The position numbers and the translations under genes were made by a program. The notes beneath the pieces were generated by a model. It was not told where the DNA came from. It did no database searches and worked only from the letters and a program-made list of their open reading frames with translations. A DNA stretch of 64,000 bases from Cercis canadensis (taxonomy: Eukaryota > Streptophyta > Magnoliopsida > Fabales > Fabaceae). This document shows positions 46,071-58,200 of this stretch, one piece after another (within the stretch, counting starts at the first letter, position 1; every line of letters starts with the position of its first letter). The stretch lies in assembly GCA_003255065.1 (NCBI GenBank), contig QAOA01005941.1, positions 1 to 64,000 on the forward strand, in the 5' to 3' direction.

Positions 46071-46677
46071 AAAAAAAAGGTGCTCACTAGATTGAAAACT
46101 CGAAAGGGTGGTCTAAGCAAAAATTAGGGCATTCAAAAAAAAAAGCCGCTAGATGAAAAACCTGAAAGGTTGGTCTAGGAAAAAATTAGGGCATAAAAAA
46201 GCTCGCTAGGCTGAGAAACCTGAGAGGGCAGTTTGAGCAAAGAGGGATACATAGAACAATACTAGAAAGCAAAGGCGAACCTTGATGACGCAGCATAATT
46301 CATGAGAAAGTTGAGAAATTTACACTTTTTCACCACAACGCTAAATGGTCACATCAGATAAGTATAAGTCATATCCAATGTAATATGAGAATCAATCAAG
46401 TTGAACATTAAAGAGATGAAAATTGGGGCAATTTTTTCGATCCTTGCAACTTCTAGGTTCCTCATCTAGAACTACATGGGCTTTGATTCTCTTCGAGGAT
46501 ACATAGGCACCTACTTGGTAGGGCAAGTCCAACATCATAAAATTCTCATGCTGGGGCAGTTGGCCTTCTATGTATTGATGATACATCTCTATTGATTTGG
46601 TTCCTTAAAAGGTGTAATATTTTACTCTTTGTTTACATAAAAGAAGTTAGTTCATTGAATTAATTAGAGCTAGTAAT
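46071..46677 (+). other. 3' UTR of Tat element C
   Basis: Three imperfect copies of a ~60-bp unit (GAAAACTCGAAAGGGTGGTC-like, 46085-46240). Later sequence matches, inverted, the 3' UTR of Tat A near 33000-33400. The 3' LTR was not found before the next elements. Confidence 0.6.
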
Positions 46678-47202
46678 TAGAGCTGTTAAGATGGGCCGGC
46701 CTGCCACCAAACGGGGTGGGGCGGGCTGAAAAAACTTTAACCTAACCCAACCCATTGTGGGTTGTGGTATAGGCGATCCAGCCCGCCAAAAATAGAAAAA
46801 AAAAAACCATTTGAACAAATAATCCTCCATCACAAAATTTCAGCTCCCATTGATCACCATTAACCAATTCTGTTAAACCATATCATTAAATTAAAAGGTA
46901 TCATATGGTAGCACATATAATAATAACCTAGGATGGAAAATGTTGGAGTCTTCTTGTAACACAATCCACTAAATACAAATAATGATCTGATGCAGTTACT
47001 ATGCCTAATTTATATATTTTTTATCGGAACATTTTTGAACTGCATGTTGTGCTAGATAACAAGTAGTGCAATCATTCATCCCTAGTAATGTGGTTAATAT
47101 GCCCACCCCGCCTCCAGCCCACAACCCAAATGGGGCAAGCTGAAATGACCCGCTTCTAAATGGGCCTAAATTTCACTACTCCAACTCAATTTGACAGCTC
47201 TA
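46678..47202. mobile_element. Non-autonomous hAT-type element (MITE)
   Basis: 525 bp with terminal inverted repeats TAGAGCTGTTAAG (left) and TAGAGCTGTCAAA (right, inverted; 11 of the first 12 match). Flanked by a perfect 8-bp duplication CTAGTAAT (46670-46677, 47203-47210), the hAT signature. Subterminal G/C-rich motifs (GGGCCGGCCTGCC, GGGTGGGGCGGGCTG; inverse near 47100-47150) are typical of this plant MITE group. No transposase is encoded. It sits in the Tat C 3' region. Confidence 0.9.
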
Positions 47203-47326
47203 CTAGTAATGGGGTTTAGGTAGTTTACAAAAAATTACGAGTTGAAGCCTACATATCACCATGTAAATAAATAAAAAAATATTAAATTTTATTCTCAAGA
47301 TCAAAAATCAATGAGAAAAGACACTT

Positions 47327-47573
47327 AAGTGCTAAAGGAGTTGAAGTTTCAAGTAGCTGCTTGCCAAATGGGGAGAAAAGTATCAAAATACCCATATGCT
47401 ATGTGATTATTATGTTTATATATGTGATTATCAAGTACAAAATATGTGGTTGTTAAGTATGTGTGATTATCATATTTAAATATAAACCGAATAACCACAT
47501 AGTAACAAATGGCATTTTGGTCATTTCACTTGTATGGAAGAACCTACTTGGAACTCCAACTTCTTTAGCACTT
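47327..47573. mobile_element. Foldback MITE
   Basis: The 247-bp segment starts AAGTGCTAAAGGAGTTGAAG and ends, inverted, AAGTGCTAAAGAAGTTGGAG (two mismatches in 20). Inner parts also pair: ATCAAAATACCC near 47375 against GGCATTTTGGTCAT near 47512, and CTATGTGATTAT against ATAACCACATAG. It can thus fold over most of its length. I see no clear target duplication, so the superfamily is open. Confidence 0.65.
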
Positions 47574-48057
47574 GGAGTGTTTTCTCTTATTGCTTTTAGA
47601 ACTTGGCGACAACTTTCTAAAGAAAAAATATATATACTATCCGAGGCTATTGCAATTTAATTATTTTATTTTTACATTTAAACCTGCTTATGTTAATGCA
47701 TGATATGATGGGCAATTTTGATTTGTGGCTCGGTATGAAGCTATTTTGCTGATGAATCATATCTAAACTGGCAAGAATCAAGTTCTACATTTAGTTATGA
47801 TAAAGACTTGCTAAGAGTTCAAATTTAGAGATGCTACCTTGCAATATGCTACGTTGCAAAATGTAAGGATTTCCTTAAAGCACAAGGATCACGGGAACTT
47901 AAGTTCTTTGCTATGATCCTAACAATGAAGTAGCTTGCTATTGTGTTTGTAGACTTGTAGCTGTAATTAACCTATGGATTGCTTCCAGTTTCTGTTTGAC
48001 TGCTAGTTTCTATAACCTTTTCAATGACTTCATTAGATTATGTTTGTTTTGTTATAG
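47574..48057. other. Non-coding, intron-like
   Basis: No coding frame or repeat ends. The T-rich end TTTGTTTTGTTATAG (48043-48057) looks like a 3' splice site for the following exon-like piece. Confidence 0.3.
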
Positions 48058-48172
48058 CTGCTCAAATGATAAAATACTATTTTTATCAAAGCTTGATGCT
48101 GAAGTTGAAGACCAAGGCAATTTGCTATTGGTTCCAACCGAGGTGACTGCAAATGGTGCTGTGCTGTCCTAA
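48058..48172 (+). other. Candidate terminal exon of an unidentified gene
   Basis: After TTATAG an open frame of 37 codons (from 48059) includes LSKLDAEVEDQGNLLLVPTE, then VTANGAVLS and TAA. The composition is protein-like and unlike the retroelements around it. I cannot identify it, and no upstream exon was found. Confidence 0.3.
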
Positions 48173-48189
48173 GTAAATGGCTTTGCCTA

Positions 48190-48706
48190 TTTCTTTATAA
48201 GGTTGCTGATTGGTGCTTTGTAAGGTGCCAATGTCTTAGTGAGTAAGGAATAAACAACCATGGCTACTTGTATCTAATAGTTGAATTTACAGCTAGTAGA
48301 AAGCTGTAGAAGCCACTTCATGTAAGCGGTGATCCCAGCTGTAAAAGGAAACGGTGGCTACTTTCCTTAAGAATTAAGGAGCCAAAATCTTACTTTCTAA
48401 GATTTCGACCATCTATGTTAAGCAGTTGGAGATGTGCGGCAAATTGAGCTCTATATAATGACCAGCTCTAGCTCCGCTTGAAGCATTCTTCAATATGAGA
48501 GAAAAGAGTTTAGAGAGTTCTTGAAAAATCCATGTATTGAGAGAGTGAAGAACCATTAATTGAGTTCTCTTCAAAGTGAGAGTTATGTGTAATCTCCTCA
48601 TTATAATAAAATCCCTCTACACAGTTGTCATAAATTTGTGTGTCCTAATTTTGTTCTCATCTCACTTTAGTTTCAATTTGCTCTATCTCATTTAAATTTC
48701 TTAACA
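48190..48706 (+). repeat. Probable 5' LTR of a plus-strand copia element
   Basis: The 3' end is set by TTAACA followed by the primer site TGGTATTAGAGCT (48708-48720, one change from the tRNA-iMet complement). TATA-like CTATATAATG at 48451-48460. The 5' border is a guess, and no 3' LTR is in the window. Confidence 0.55.
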
Positions 48707-48816
48707 GTGGTATTAGAGCTATTGATTGTAAGAGTACTGTTTGCATTTACAAGCACTGTTTATATATAGTAATTGTTCACGTAAAATAGTGGGAGGAAAG
48801 TTCGTGTTAGAAGCAA

Positions 48817-50624
48817 TGGCGGCAAAGTATGAGATAAAAAAGTTCAATGGGAGTAACTTCTCCCTTTGGAAGCTGAGGATACTGGCAATTTTGCGTAAGG
48901 AAAATTGCTCAGCGACAATTGGTGAAAGACCAGCTAGTATCACCAATGAAAAATGGTCTAAGATGGACGGGAACAATGTTGCTAACTTGCATCTAGCATT
49001 GGTAGATTCAATTTTATCGAGTGTAGCAGAGAAGAAACAACAAAGGAGATCTGGGATACTCTCACAAAATAAAATGAAGCCAAGTCGTTGTACAACAAAA
49101 TCTTCTTGAAAAGGAGACTCTACACTTTTCAGATGTTAGTATCTTCTTTGGTGTCAGAACACATCAACACTTTGAATACTTTATTTTTTCAACTCACATA
49201 ATTGGGACATAAAGTAGATGAAAATGAACGTGCAAAGCTTCTACTTCAAAGTCTACCATACTCATATGATCAACTCATTATAAACTTGACAAATAATGCA
49301 CTTGCAATCTACTTAGTCTTCGACGATATTGCACCCACTGTCTTACAAGAAGAAAATAGGAGCGAAAACAAGGAATACAAGTTGACAAATTTATGGCAAC
49401 TGCAAACCTTGTCTATGACGAGAGGAAGATCAATAGAATGTGGTTCTAGTAGGAGTCAAAACCATGGTAGATCAAAATCCAAGAGTAAGAAGAATCTTAA
49501 ATGCTACAACTGTGGTAAAAAGGGCATGTCAAAAAGGATTGTTGGTTCAACAAGGGTGAAGACAACAAAGCACCTGAGTCAACAAATTCTCAAGGGTGTG
49601 TAGAGAGTACCTTAGATAATGGCGATATACTATACAGTGAAGCAATAATACTTGCTGATAATAGAAAGCAGTATGTTGATGTGCGGCTTATTCATTCAGC
49701 AGCCACTTGGCACATGACCTCTAGGAGAGAATGGTTCCATCATTATGAACCTATCTCAGGAGGATCTGTGTCCATGGGGGATGATCGTGCTTTAGAGATT
49801 GTAGATATTGGTACCATTAAAATAAGTTATTTGATGGTACGGTTCACATTATTAAGGAGGTACAACATGTAAAATGCTTGCAGAAAAATCTATTGTCTTG
49901 GCCACAGTTAGATGGTCTTGGATGCAAAATTCAAGGTGACAATGGAATATTAAAAAGTGTCAAAGGTGCGCTTGTGGTGATGAAAGCAAAAAAGGTTGCA
50001 ACCGATCTATACATGCTTTTGGGAGAAACACTGCAGGAGGCAGATGCATATGTTGCATTAACTAGTTCAAGCAAGGAATCAACGATGATGTGGCACAGAA
50101 AATTAGGCCACATATCGGAGTGCGGCTTAAAAGATACTTGTTGATCAGAAATAGCTTCCTGGGCTCAAAATGGTAAATTTATCTTTTTGTGAGCATTGTG
50201 TTATCAATAAGCAGCACATAATAAAATTTGGGAGATCTACTATCTTAGACTTGGTTCACTCTGATGTTTGGGAATCACTAGTTATATCCCTACGAGGAGC
50301 AAGATACTTTGTATCATTCATTGATGATTACTCCAAGAGATGTTGGGTCTTTCCAATAAAAAAGAAGTCAAATGTATTTCCTACTTTCAAAAGTTTCAAA
50401 GCGCGGGTGGAGCTTGAATCTTCCAAAAGGATCAAGTATTTGAGGACAAATAATGGGAGAGAATCTAAAGATAGTGAATTCCTTGCTCTTTTTGAGAAAG
50501 AAGGAATTAAAAGGCAGCGGGCCTCAACAAAATAGGGTAGTGGAGCAGATCAATAGAACTTTGGCAGAAAGGATGAGGGCTATGTTGAGGACTTCAGGAC
50601 TACTGATGGACTTTTTCCAGCAAG
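48817..50624 (+). pseudogene. Copia gag-protease-integrase, decayed and truncated
   Basis: Starts MAAKYEIKKFNGSNFSLWKL at ATG 48817, a typical copia gag start; the frame breaks near 49060-49109 and resumes at about 49202. The CCHC knuckle (CYNCGKKG ...) near 49503 is split by a one-base loss. In the protease the catalytic Asp is His (LIHSAATWHMTSRREW, near 49690). The pre-integrase region has MWHRKLGHISECGLK (50090); integrase has LVHSDVWESL and RTNNGRES (second Asp changed to Asn) and a Glu region at 50540. The Athila LTR at 50625 cuts it off, so RT and RNase H are absent. Dead by several independent lesions. Confidence 0.85.
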
Positions 50625-52062
50625 TGTACCGAGTCACACAAGTAGTAATAAATGAGTAGAGTATCGTCCTCAGGGATTAACGCAAGCAACTACCAATTTC
50701 TCCAATATTAGTTCTATTTGGAAGAAATATCACTTTGGATTGAATGCAGCCTAAAAATGACTAATGTAATTAACTAAGTAGCAAAACTCAAACTATTGCG
50801 TAAACAACTTTAAATAGCAAATTAACTGTGAGGTTGATGATAAGAATGAAAAGGTTAAGGGTTGATTTCATTCACTTGCAAATTTGGTTACTTCATAGAC
50901 AAAGTAACCTTGGGATCAGTACTGAACTAACTATTCCAGTTACAATTCCTTTGTTGTTGGTTACTTTCCCTAATGTGATTGAACCCAATTCCTTGGCAAA
51001 ACAATCCTCCCTATCTCAATTGATTGTCCAATTCTTTGACACAATTAACTAGTCTAGGTGATTAAGCTCTAGGAAATTAATTCAAGACCACCTAAACTAA
51101 GTTATCTATTCTTAGATTAACTCAATTCAGGATAGAATTCACATGAGCACATTCGGATCTTACTATTCCTAGCATCGAAACGAATCTTTAACTATTCAAA
51201 TGGAGGCCAGTCATTTAAACACATTAATAATAGTAAATTTCATTCAACAAGAAGAATTGTACTAAAACAAGTTCATTCAGTCTTAAAACCTCATTACAAA
51301 TGAATTACATCAAACCCCTAACACTAAGAGTTTAGCTACTCATAACTGAATTCAATAACATTAAGCAGATAAAATTCAACATAAGATGAGAAGAAGAAAA
51401 GAAACTAGATGTCAATCGAGTCCCAATTGCTCCTCTTTGTGCTCTAGCTTCTCTCCTCCTTTTCTTCCCAAGTACGGCCTCCTCAATCCCATGCATCAGA
51501 TTCCTATTTATACTTCTGTGGAATTAGGTCTTCTCATCAGAAATAGCTCGAACACAGCTCTAACACGACCGTGTTCCATTTCAGGACTTGGGCGTGTCAC
51601 TTAGGGTGCTTTCTTGGTCATCGAACACGGGACCAGACACGGCCGTGTCTGATCTTGTCTTGGCCGTGTTCCTCAGACATGGTCCATGTTCTCTATTTGC
51701 TCTAGGCGTGTTCTCTATTTGGACACTCTGCCTGACAGACATGGCCTTGCACACGGCCGTGTCTGATCTTGTCATAGCCGTGTCTGTCCATAAGCTTGAG
51801 CAGCAACTTCTGGATGTTCAACACGAGGGAAACACAACCATGTTCCTGCCCGTGTCCTCATGAAAATTGTGTATGAGACTGGTTTCCTTGACATTTGCTT
51901 CATGGATTGCTTTCACTTCTTCCTTTTTCCTGATTAAACATCTTGGGACCTGACAACACCAATTCATGGATTAAATACCATGTTTAATAAGGATTTGCTC
52001 ACAATGCAGGTAGGAATTTAGTATTAAAACATAGTTTTTATAGTCCTAAAAGACAAGTATCA
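50625..52062 (-). repeat. 3' LTR of the large Athila element
   Basis: On minus it starts TGATACTTGTCTTTTAGG at 52062, directly after the purine tract, and ends CGAGTCACACAAG-complement ...CTCGGTACA at 50625 (about 1438 bp). The inner end is firm; the outer end is chosen as the CA nearest the point where copia sequence stops. It carries a cluster of ACACGGCCGTGT palindromes (51563-51781). Confidence 0.7.
51563..51781. repeat. ACACGGCCGTGT palindrome cluster in the Athila LTR
   Basis: Palindromic 12-mers ACACGACCGTGT (51563-51574) and ACACGGCCGTGT (51637-51648, 51751-51762), with half-sites such as GCCGTGTT nearby. The last two lie within a ~30-bp direct repeat 114 bp apart. Confidence 0.8.
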
Positions 52063-52080
52063 AATTCCCCCACACTTGAA
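52063..52080 (-). other. Polypurine tract of the large Athila element
   Basis: On minus TTCAAGTGTGGGGGAATT immediately before the LTR start. Confidence 0.85.
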
Positions 52081-53460
52081 CATTTGCTTGTCCTCAAGCA
52101 ATTTAAACTAGAACATGTTCCTCAAGTGCTCTCCATAGACAGACAATTCAATTGCTACAAAGATTTATGCAAGGTACCATACACTGAGCAACTACATTAA
52201 TCAATTTCTATTTTAGTTTATGGACCTAGTCATTGCATAACGGATTGCCTTAGCTACACTCTCAATATCTAGAGAGAATTACCCTGTGCTTATTACTCTG
52301 TTCTAATCATAGACAAAAATACAGATACTCAATGTTAAGAACTTAAGTGTGTTATTCTTTTCCTTAATTTTTTTTTTCTTTTCTTGCATAGTCAGGGGTC
52401 CTAGGATGTGGTGTTCGGTCATTGCCTGCAACCCACATTCAACTAGTTATGCTTCATTGGCATACTCATATCCTTTTCCAGTTTCAGGCACAGAAGGTAG
52501 AGAAGCAGAGCCCCACTATGCTCACATTGCTTCACAACTTGAAAACACTTAAAGCACTTCTAATTAAATTTTTTTCAATTTGCAACAGAGAAATACCATT
52601 ATTCAGCACAAGCTATTCTAACTAAATACTTTTAAGCTTAGCAGGTATAAATTGACTTCTAGCACTCCTAAGTCCATTATACTTAAATAGTTACTTCCTA
52701 ATGCAGCAAGCTTCAAAGAAGAGTACTAAGCACAAAAATTTACTCACAAAAAAAAAAAANGAAGGTAGAGAAGCAGAGCCCTACTATGCTCACATTGCTT
52801 CACAACTTGAAAACACTTAAAGCACTTCTAATTAAATTTTTTTCAATTTGCAACAGAGAAATACCATTATTCAGCACAAGGTATTCTAACTAAATACTTT
52901 TAAGCTTAGCAGGTATAAATTGACTTTTAGCACTCCTAAGTCCATTATACTTAAATAGTTACTTCCTAATGCAGCAAGCTTCAAAGTAGAGTACTAAGCA
53001 CAAAAATTTACTCACAAAAAAAAAAAAATAGTCATCCAGGAGATTCCGGAGGCACCTTGTTCCAATTCCACATGCTTCAGGACTCAAATGCATAAACTTA
53101 AATCACGAATTATAAAAGCATACCCCTCTCCACACTTAAAGCATGCATTGTCCACAATGACCAGCGAGAGAGGTAAGAGGAAGAATACTCCCTAAGACAT
53201 GAAAGTCCTGAACGGGCCTCTGATTGGTGAGTCAAGTCTGGTTGATCATAAATAGGGCTTGCAAGGAAGATGGACAACTAGACCAGCGCACAACAAGTAA
53301 GGGGTGAATGCATAACTTAAATCAAATAGGAATGAAAAATAGAAAAAGGAAAAATAAAGAAAATACTGAACAACTCCCTTTATGGCGCTTCAAATGGTTG
53401 GTCGGGAGGCGGTACAGGTGGAAAGTCTGACCGGGGAGCTCGGGACGAAGTGCGTGGTGG
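52081..53460 (-). other. 3' UTR of the large Athila element
   Basis: No coding frame. 52493-52759 and 52761-53027 are a 267-bp direct duplication with a few differences, separated by N at 52760: probably an unmerged contig overlap. Confidence 0.6.
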
Positions 53461-53795
53461 CTAAATCTGCTCTACCGCAGAGGTGGTGTTGGCATCGTCA
53501 GGTGGCTCCTGAAAGGTAGGCGGACGAGGCGGCGGTGGAGGTTGGAGTCCCAAGGATTGACACATCATCTGAAGAGTGGATTGAACCCACTGGTGATGTG
53601 CCAGCTCATAGGACATCCACTGATTCCTATGATGTCGCTCCCAGCAGTTGTCCAAGATGAGACGGTTGACTCGGGTCCTTGTGCCATCCACCTCGACTTC
53701 TATCCGAGCCAACAGCCGTTTGAGAGGTGTTGGTTTCCTGTCTTCCTCGTCAGCCGCAGAGGACGGGACACCAGGAGATGGTTGTGACGGTGAAA
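53461..53795 (-). pseudogene. C-terminal part of the Athila env-like ORF
   Basis: Minus strand continuation of the reading frame at 60258-61208 beyond the nested element. It encodes a helical segment (ELAHHQWVQSTLQMMCQSLG) and a Pro-rich tail (PPPPPRPPTF), with stop at 53461-53463. Function unknown; the Athila second ORF is usually called env-like by position only. Confidence 0.6.
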
Positions 53796-55225
53796 TGATG
53801 AGCTGCCGAGGCTCTTCAAATTAGTGATTTTTAAAGTTGGTTTACCTAAGCTATTTGTAGCATAAGGCAACACCAAGTCGAACCAAAAGATTACTCTAAT
53901 TAGTGAATCAGATTTAGGAACATATAAATATGGGGGTTTTGTTTGTATAAGTGATCAACATAAATTGATTTAAAAGTGGTAAACCTTAAGGAAAATAACC
54001 AATCCAAGTCTAACTGATTCTGATTTTAATCCATCCTTGATTTCCAAGGATCCATTCAATTATTAACCTAGTTATTGGCCTTAGAACACATTAAGAAGCC
54101 TCTTAGTTCTCTATGGATATCCACTAGTTAAGCAACCAGAATTCGGATCAACTAAGACTAAATGAATTAAGCACTCATTCAAATCCAGTTTAACCTAAGT
54201 CCAGAATCCAGCCAAGGGTAATTAATCCGTCCAAAAGATTAGAACCATTAATTAATCATACAATCCTCTTTTATCACATGCAATTAAGCAATCAACACGT
54301 GAAAATTCAAATCCGAATTAAGCAATTCAAACAGAATATTTCAGAGGATTGAAAGAACTTGATTAACAACTAAATGAATAACAATCAAAACATAATCTCA
54401 GAATTAATAATCAGAACAGCCAAAACCTGGATTGATTTGAGTATTCAGCCCTCCATGAACAAGAGGAACAAAATTTACAAAAAATATCTAGAGAGAAAAC
54501 TTAAAGACTAAGAAAACAAGACAAATTGTCTACAAAATATCCTAATGTCTTAATACCAATTTTGGCTGCCTCCTTCTGAACATATAAACCTACAAAAATA
54601 CATGCACACCTAAATTTATCTTAGGTCACACTTATTCCATGGGCCTTAGCTTTCATTGGGCTTTGGTTTGGGCTCAATTGGACTTGTAATGAAGAAGTTA
54701 GGCCCATTTAATTGCCAACAGGTCTCTGGAACCATCAACCAACTTCAATAGGAAATAAGACCATCTAAACTATACAATTTGGTTAACTGGTCTTCATAAC
54801 AATTGAATCTCTGTGTATTAGCTTTCCAATGGGACCAGTTTCAAGTCCATATGACATTTACAGCTCAAGTTATAGTCCAAATACTGCATGTGGGTCAGCA
54901 TCCTGCAACAGCATATCTTCTCTGGTTTCCGGGCTGCATATGACATTCTGGAATTCCGAATTGGCTTTGGAGCCCTGAATGAAAGTTGTATATAATTCTC
55001 TCAGCTTTCCTACAAGGTAAGACTCGAAATTTTTAGACATCAAGAACTCAATATATGCATGAAACACAGAGATAACATAAAAGGCCCAGTATTGCTGAAA
55101 AATACAATTAGGCCCAATTGGATCCAAACTCATGAAATGAGGCCCAAGCCCAATCAAATGGGCCCAAAAGAGGTTTAAGAAGCTAGAAATGAGGGAGAAT
55201 TACTACATATAAAGTGTGATTATCA
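53796..55225 (-). repeat. 3' LTR of element 2
   Basis: 1430 bp; on minus starts TGATAATCACACTTTATATG and ends CTCGGCAGCTCATCA. About 1.4 kb and clearly similar to 58713-60101 with scattered differences. Confidence 0.9.
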
Positions 55226-55243
55226 AATTCCCCTACACTTAGC
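55226..55243 (-). other. Polypurine tract of element 2
   Basis: On minus GCTAAGTGTAGGGGAATT next to the LTR, equivalent to 7652-7669 of element 1. Confidence 0.85.
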
Positions 55244-56887
55244 TTTTGCACGTCTCGGGCAAAGTAGAATTTCAAAACAAGGAAAGAAAGAACAAGGAAA
55301 CAAAAACAAATTTAAAAACTAAAGAATCACCTCCCAATGATATTTAAGATATGCACAAGTTCATACCACAACTAAGATGAGCAATTAAAAATTCAAGGTA
55401 GTCACAACATTCATGAAATAAAATTTTTTCACATCCAAAATCAACAATTAAGGTAACTGCAATTGAAAAAACATGAGTCAAGAATGATAGATTCTCACAA
55501 ATGTTTAGAAAGTAGGTATTTCACTCAATGAAACTCATGAAGAAATGCACTACCATAGGCTTGCTTATCTTCTACTTTTCCACTACTCAAACAAATGCAT
55601 GCACAAATCAAGAGGACTTTATTCATGGTTGTAATAGGGCCAAGGTAAAGGGTAGGAATAATATGGATATGACAAGCTAAGTACCCTAAGAGAATGAAAG
55701 AGCATTGGGGAGGAATTCAATTAACAAGCATGAAACTTTTCCCAATTTCTAAACATGTAAAACATACTCTCTTTTCTTTTCACATATTCCTTCCTTTTCC
55801 TTTCCTTTTTCACAATTCTAATTTTTTTTTTTTTTAATGAACCAATTGGCTTTTTTTTTTTTTTNTTTCTTTCACATCTCACTTTGCACATTGCACAATA
55901 ATTTTCACTACCTCTACACTTGCATTATTAATTACCCACAAGCATAAAAGTTCCTTCAAGATAATGAACCAATGCTCTCTCATTCCCTAAGGTAAGGTAA
56001 CAACATGATTTTTCACATAGGCACATAATGAGCTAAGACCAAAGATAGACAAATAGGCTCAAGGGGGTAATTAAAGGAAAATAATACAAGGTTGGCTATT
56101 TGGCAAAGTAACTAAATCAAGAAAGAATGCATCAATCATGTTCATGTATGCAAGTGAAAATACAGCTTTAAAAAGAATCAAAGCAAGTTCTAGAGTGATC
56201 AAAATCCATGAGTGAAAATCACACTAAAAAGAAAAGAATGACACAAATGCTAAATCCATCCATTAAAAGGCTTAAAATCTCACAAGGCATGTATCTATCA
56301 AACTTAATCACCAATACAACATCCAAAACCAAGCATGTGAAATTAAGGATGGAAAATAAGTTATTCAATCATGCTATGAACCTTGAAATGTAATTACTTT
56401 AAACTTACAGCTTTACAAATTCTACAACATCATTGGAAGGTAATTAAAACAGAAAAATGACACCAAAAACAGAAAAAACAGCAAGAACAACAAACAGAAA
56501 ACAACAAGTGACACAAAACAGAAAATTAAAACAGAAACAGAAAATTAACAGAAATAGTAAAGTAAACAGAAAATTAATCAACTAAATAGCAAAACGATAA
56601 AGCAACTANATCATTGGAAGGTAATTAAAACAAAAAAATGACACCAAAAACAGAAAAAACAGCAAGAACAACAAACAGAAAACAACAAGTGACACAAAAC
56701 AGAAAATTAAAACAGAAACAGAAAATTAACAGAAATAGTAAAGTAAACAGAAAATTAATCAACTAAATAGCAAAACAATAAAGCAACTAAACTACACAAA
56801 AATCCCCCCCAGCACACTTAAATTTTACATTGTCCTCAATGTAAAAACTTCAAAAAGTAGCAACATATGACAATTAATATCAAGCAG
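55244..56887 (-). other. 3' non-coding region of element 2
   Basis: Counterpart of 5658-7651 in element 1, with the conserved block at about 56280-56410 and a degenerate second purine tract (56803-56822). An N at 55865 lies in a T run. 56429-56608 and 56610-56789 are a 180-bp duplication around the N at 56609. Confidence 0.7.
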
Positions 56888-56944
56888 TCACATAAGGATA
56901 AGTAAAATAAAAGAGAGAGAAGAAACATCCTTATTAGGGGAGGT

Positions 56945-58200
56945 AGATGGCATCTTGCAAGTGGACCTCCTCCATGATGTTTGCAACAAGTAAAGTAAGA
57001 TACCCGGGTCAAAGACCATTCTCACAAAGCCCTTAAAAGACAAAACAAAACTGAAAATCTTATGAATAAAATGAAAACATAAAAATATATAAGGAAATAA
57101 AAGAAACTTTCTAAACAAAAAGAAATTTGGCATATGGTGGTGTTGTTCAGCCCATGCAACACCCACATTCTTCCTACCGATATCAACTGCACAATCAACA
57201 TAAGGTGATGTCAAAGTAGGAAAGGGTGTAGAGTTAACCATAGAAGCCGTGTTAAGTTCGTCTTGGGTTGTCCCTTGAGAGTTTTCTTTAGAATCTGTAG
57301 AACCAAATTCATCAGAATCTCTATCTCTCAAGAATGTAGAGATCTCAGCACACACAACACATGACATATCACCATCACAATCAGCACATGAGAGGCATTG
57401 AACAGAATCCTCTAAACCCACAAAATCAGGAAAATCAGCACATAACTCCTTATACACATCCCCAATTAGAGCATCGATCACATCGGTATGGAAAACAAAA
57501 CCAGGGACTGCTTTCTTTGCTGGTTGTGGCTCGCTTGTGAGCTTGCTTACAGGTTGAGGTTCAATTGGGCCTAGCATAGATTTTTCAGACTTCAGCATAA
57601 TGGCACTCTGGGACTGCAGTTGATTCACTGAGGATGTCAATTGTCCAATCTAGATCTCTAAATTTTGCATAGTGGCCTCTGTCCTCTGCTGGAACTAAAT
57701 GTTATGAGTGGCCATCTGTTTCACCAAGTCTTCAAGTGAAGGTTCAGGTTTTGTGCCTGATGGACTATGTTGTTGCATAGGCTGCTGGAATGATTGCCTA
57801 TACTGCTGTGGTGAAGCTGCATTGCCATATATCAGACTGGGATGATCTCTCTAACCAGGGCTATAGGTGTTGAAGTATGGATCATATGTAGGTCGCTGTT
57901 GTTGGGGCTGGTATGATGATTTTCCAGAAAAGACATCGGCTACAGCTACAAAGGGATCTTGAAATCCATAGACATCATCCTGAAGTGTAGGGCATGCATT
58001 GGTGGGATGAGAGGTGCTAGCACATATGCCACAAAATTGAATTGGTTGCATGGCTGGTTCAGGTGCTTGTTGTCCCACTGCCAATTGTCTTACCAAAGAT
58101 GTCAATTCATCAAGTCTATGGTCCATCCTCTGTAGGTCAGAAAGTGATGCAACAACCTCTTTGACTCTTTTAGTAGTAGGGGCATCTAGTATGCACCATG
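56945..58200 (-). pseudogene. Gag tail and cysteine-rich unit of element 2
   Basis: Minus strand. 58150-57851 encodes LQRMDHRLDELTSLVRQLAV and the CCHC knuckle CGICASTSHPTNAC, nearly as in element 1. A stop follows at 57851, then a region with stops. From 57640: MTSSVNQLQSQSA, then a jump past where protease should be to DFPDFVGLEDSVQC and the unit CLSCADCDGDMSCVVC-AEISTFL (57410-57335). Compared with element 1 the capsid and protease have been deleted while the knuckle and the Cys unit remain. The final reading frame tail (57150-56888) looks like read-through of non-coding sequence. Confidence 0.7.
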
